A stretch of 64,000 nucleotides of DNA from Denitratisoma sp. Its GTDB lineage: Bacteria > Pseudomonadota > Gammaproteobacteria > Burkholderiales > Rhodocyclaceae. Positions 61,505-64,000 of this stretch are shown here, piece by piece. Location: positions 1,048,878 through 1,112,877 of the forward strand of contig JAVSMO010000001.1 in NCBI GenBank assembly GCA_032027165.1, read 5' to 3'. Within the stretch, counting starts at the first letter, position 1; each line of letters opens with the position of its first letter. Position numbers and translations under genes: made by a program. The notes under the pieces were generated by a model. The model worked only from the letters and a program-made list of their open reading frames with translations. It was not told the origin of the DNA and searched no databases.

Positions 61505-64000
61505 TTACTTGCGGGTTTCCACCTGCATCATGGGCTCGCTGCTGACGGGTACCGCAGCCTTGGGTTTGCGCCCGAGGCGTATTTCCGGCTCGGCCGGGAT
61601 CGACATCGATGCCTTCTCCCGGCTGGTTTCCACCATTACCAAGCCGCTTTCCTGCAAACTGACGGAAATATCGACTTTCGGTTTGACCGGGGAGGGCATG
61701 GAAACCGGAGCGGGCACCGGCTCGGCTGCCGCGACCGGCGCAGGTGCAGACTCAGGAGCGGCGGCTTCTTCAATCGGCACCGGTGCCATCTCGACCGGGA
61801 CAGGTGCCAGGGCCGGTTCGGCAGGCGGGCTGGCAACCTCATCGGCCATTGTGGCCTCGACGGGCAGGGGGACCGGAGCGGGCGCGGTCTCGACCACAGG
61901 TGCTGCCGGCATGGCTGGCTCGAAAGGCAGGACGGGCTGTTCGCTTTCAGGCAAAACGGCATGCTGCTCGGCCAGGGGGGGGGGCGCTTCGGGAGCTTGT
62001 CCCTCCGGACGGCGCTCACCGCGGTCCCGGCCACGGCCACGACGGCCGCGGCGGCCGCGACGTTCTTCCTGCTGCTCGGTTCCGTGGGGGGGCGACTCAA
62101 GGGCTCCAGCCATGGGTGCGATGGGCGACTCCGTCGGCTGCGGTTGCGGCGGGCGCTGCTCCTGTTGGCGGGGCTGTCTGGGTTGGCGCGGTTCCTGCCC
62201 TTGCCGTTCCGTGCGCTCACCACGCTCCTGCCGCTCGGGCCGCTCCTGACGCGGACGGCGCTCGCCCCGCGCTTCCTGCTCGGGGCGAGGCGTTTGCTGG
62301 CCGCGCTGGCGCTGTTCCTGCCGCTCGCGCGGTTCCTGGCGGCCGCGTTCCCCGCGCTCGCCACGGTCACGCCCGCGGCCACGTTCGCCCCGGCCTTCAC
62401 GCGTCTGCTCGCGGCGCGCTGGCGGTTCCGCCTTGGCGACTGGCGCCGGCTCGGCCTTGCGATTGCCGCGGAACCAGCCGAAGATCTTGTCGATGATACC
62501 GGGCTGTACCGCTGCGCTGGTTTGGGCAGACTGGGCCGCTTGTGCTGCGGGTTTGGGCTCGATCACGGGCGCTGGCTGAGATGGCGTGATGCCCTTCACG
62601 GCAGCCTCGGGGCGGCTGGGCCGCGCCTCGGTCTGCGCCGAAGGCGGCTGGTAAGCCTCGGTCGGCGGCGCCTCGACCATCTTGTAGCTCGGCAGGGCCT
62701 GGTCTTCCTGGTTCAACTGGTCATGGCGCAGGCGGACGATTTCGTGGGCCGGCGTCTCGAGGTGGATGTTCGGAATCAGGACGATATTCACCTTGTGCCG
62801 CAGTTCGATCGTACGGATGTCGTCGCGCTTCTCGTTGAGCAGGAAGGTGGCGACATCGACCGGGATTTGAACATGCACGGCTCCGGTGTTCTCCTTCATC
62901 GCCTCTTCCTCGAGGATGCGCAGGATGTGCAGGGCGGCCGACTCGGTACTGCGGATATGACCGGTGCCGGTGCAGCGCGGGCAGGGGATGTAGGTCATCT
63001 CGGCCAGTGCCGGGCGCAGGCGCTGGCGCGACAATTCGAGCAGTCCGAAGCGGGAGATCTTGCCGGTCTGGACGCGGGCACGGTCGTAGTGCAGGGCGTC
63101 GCGCAGGCGGTTTTCCACCTCGCGTTGCGCGCGCGGGCTTTCCATGTCGATGAAGTCGATGACGATGAGGCCGCCCAGGTCGCGCAGGCGCAACTGGCGC
63201 GCGATCTCGTCGGCCGCCTCGAGGTTGGTGCGCAACGCAGTCTCCTCGATGTCGGCGCCGCGAGTGGCGCGTCCCGAGTTGACGTCGACGGCGACCAGCG
63301 CCTCGGTGTGGTCCACCACGATGGCGCCGCCGGAGGGCAGGGTAACCTGCCGGCCGAAGGCGGTTTCGATCTGGTGCTCGATCTGGAAGCGCGAGAAGAG
63401 CGGCACGTCGTCGCGGTAGCGCTTCACGCGCGCCACGTTGCCCGGCATGACGTGGCTCATGAACTGCTGCGCCTGCTCGTAGATATCGTCGGTGTCGATG
63501 AGGATCTCGCCGATATCCGGCTGGAAATAATCGCGGATGGCGCGGATGACCAGGCTGCCTTCCTGGTAGATCAGGAAGGGCCCTTTCTGGCTGCCGGCGG
63601 CGCCGTCGATGGCGCGCCACAGTTGCATCAGATAATTGAGGTCCCACTGCAACTCTTCGGCGTTGCGGCCGATGCCGGCGGTGCGGGCGATCAGGCTCAT
63701 GCCCTGCGGCACGTCGAGCTGGTCCATGGCCTCGCGCAGTTCGTTGCGGTCTTCGCCCTCGATCCGGCGCGAGACGCCGCCGCCGCGCGGATTGTTCGGC
63801 ATCAGGACGAGGTAGCGGCCGGCCAGCGAGATGAAGGTCGTCAGTGCGGCGCCCTTGTTGCCGCGCTCGTCCTTGTCCACCTGGACGATGAGTTCCTGGC
63901 CTTCCTTGAGGGCTTCCTTGATGGTCGCGCGGTTCGGCTCGACGCCTTCCCTGAAATAGGCGCGGGAGACTTCCTTGAAGGGGAGAAAGCCGTGACGCTC
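61505..64000 (-). CDS. rne: Ribonuclease E, N-terminal start outside the window
   Basis: The frame stays open through the right edge, so 831 residues of the C-terminal part are present. The first residues ([13 protein letters not shown]) belong to the S1 domain. Catalytic Asp residues are in [16 protein letters not shown] and [17 protein letters not shown], and the zinc link is [11 protein letters not shown]. After about residue 420 follows a long disordered scaffold rich in Arg, Glu, Gln and Pro ([17 protein letters not shown] and similar repeats). It ends with a Pro/Ala/Glu segment and a short conserved-looking tail. Known: RNase E starts mRNA decay and rRNA processing; the scaffold binds RNA and partners. 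A run of ten C on the coding strand lies in the scaffold. Confidence 0.95.
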   Translation of the reverse strand, partial: ERHGFLPFKEVSRAYFREGVEPNRATIKEALKEGQELIVQVDKDERGNKGAALTTFISLAGRYLVLMPNNPRGGGVSRRIEGEDRNELREAMDQLDVPQGMSLIARTAGIGRNAEELQWDLNYLMQLWRAIDGAAGSQKGPFLIYQEGSLVIRAIRDYFQPDIGEILIDTDDIYEQAQQFMSHVMPGNVARVKRYRDDVPLFSRFQIEHQIETAFGRQVTLPSGGAIVVDHTEALVAVDVNSGRATRGADIEETALRTNLEAADEIARQLRLRDLGGLIVIDFIDMESPRAQREVENRLRDALHYDRARVQTGKISRFGLLELSRQRLRPALAEMTYIPCPRCTGTGHIRSTESAALHILRILEEEAMKENTGAVHVQIPVDVATFLLNEKRDDIRTIELRHKVNIVLIPNIHLETPAHEIVRLRHDQLNQEDQALPSYKMVEAPPTEAYQPPSAQTEARPSRPEAAVKGITPSQPAPVIEPKPAAQAAQSAQTSAAVQPGIIDKIFGWFRGNRKAEPAPVAKAEPPARREQTREGRGERGRGRDRGERGERGRQEPRERQEQRQRGQQTPRPEQEARGERRPRQERPERQERGERTERQGQEPRQPRQPRQQEQRPPQPQPTESPIAPMAGALESPPHGTEQQEERRGRRGRRGRGRDRGERRPEGQAPEAPPPLAEQHAVLPESEQPVLPFEPAMPAAPVVETAPAPVPLPVEATMADEVASPPAEPALAPVPVEMAPVPIEEAAAPESAPAPVAAAEPVPAPVSMPSPVKPKVDISVSLQESGLVMVETSREKASMSIPAEPEIRLGRKPKAAVPVSSEPMMQVETRK

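Overview
The window is GC-rich, densely packed DNA from a facultatively anaerobic, probably denitrifying betaproteobacterium of the Rhodocyclales (Azoarcus/Aromatoleum/Thauera/Sulfuritalea relatives). The evidence is the Azoarcus-type (bzd) benzoyl-CoA reductase, the dapC-dapD-pilU-dapE-prmB housekeeping order, an NnrS protein and the many operons with ATGA gene overlaps. No rRNA, tRNA, CRISPR array or insertion sequence was recognised. Family names come from reading the translations and motifs; no database search was run.

Layout. 1-6.5 kb (+): a maturation operon for a molybdenum hydroxylase: CoxD-like AAA+ ATPase (cut by the left edge), CoxE-like VWA protein, CoxG-like SRPBCC protein, XdhC, a MoeA-MocA fusion, a cysteine desulfurase and a SufU-like sulfur carrier. 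6.6-9.7 kb: a PilZ-like protein, nnrS and two small envelope proteins. 9.7-16.1 kb (-): a TRAP transporter (dctPQM) in one operon with a fused indolepyruvate:ferredoxin oxidoreductase. 16.2-33.9 kb (-): a GntR-led operon whose enzyme set matches the anaerobic indoleacetate (auxin) pathway known from Azoarcus evansii and Aromatoleum aromaticum. 34.0-36.0 kb (-): a divergent Old-Yellow-Enzyme/dienoyl-CoA-reductase-like flavoenzyme. Its promoter carries the same 15-bp operator as the GntR operon. 36.1-41.7 kb (-) and 42.2-47.6 kb (+): two divergent benzoyl-CoA operons. One holds the hydratase, dehydrogenase, ring hydrolase and a NAD(P)H-dependent ferredoxin-reducing protein. The other holds bzdNOPQ, the ferredoxin, a small unknown protein and a GNAT acetyltransferase. 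47.7-52.6 kb: a PHP phosphoesterase and a PhnD-like/PAS-kinase/response-regulator set. 52.7-64 kb: housekeeping genes (prmB, dapE, pilU, dapD, dapC, an EamA exporter, uvrB, a low-molecular-weight phosphatase and rne, cut by the right edge).

How it works together (inference from families and context). Indoleacetate, or indolepyruvate through the ferredoxin oxidoreductase, becomes indoleacetyl-CoA. The molybdenum hydroxylase oxidises the pyrrole ring, and the hydantoinase-like pair opens the lactam with ATP. A family III CoA-transferase moves the CoA, and a B12 mutase rearranges aminophenylsuccinyl-CoA to aminobenzylmalonyl-CoA. An acyl-CoA dehydrogenase decarboxylates and oxidises it, and the hydratase/dehydrogenase fusion and thiolase release 2-aminobenzoyl-CoA and acetyl-CoA. 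The bzd operons next door then dearomatise benzoyl-CoA. The step between 2-aminobenzoyl-CoA and benzoyl-CoA is poorly known. The divergent flavoenzyme at 34-36 kb is the best candidate for it: it sits between the two modules, appears to share the indoleacetate operator, and has an altered active site and altered iron-sulfur ligands.

Regulation can be read in the DNA. Two sigma-70-like promoters each carry TGGATACTGTATACA over the -10. The bzd intergenic region holds two mirror-image promoters, each with an FNR/AcpR-type box (TTGAT-N4-GTCAA) placed at about -41.5 and TGCA-rich palindromes of the BzdR/BoxR operator type downstream.
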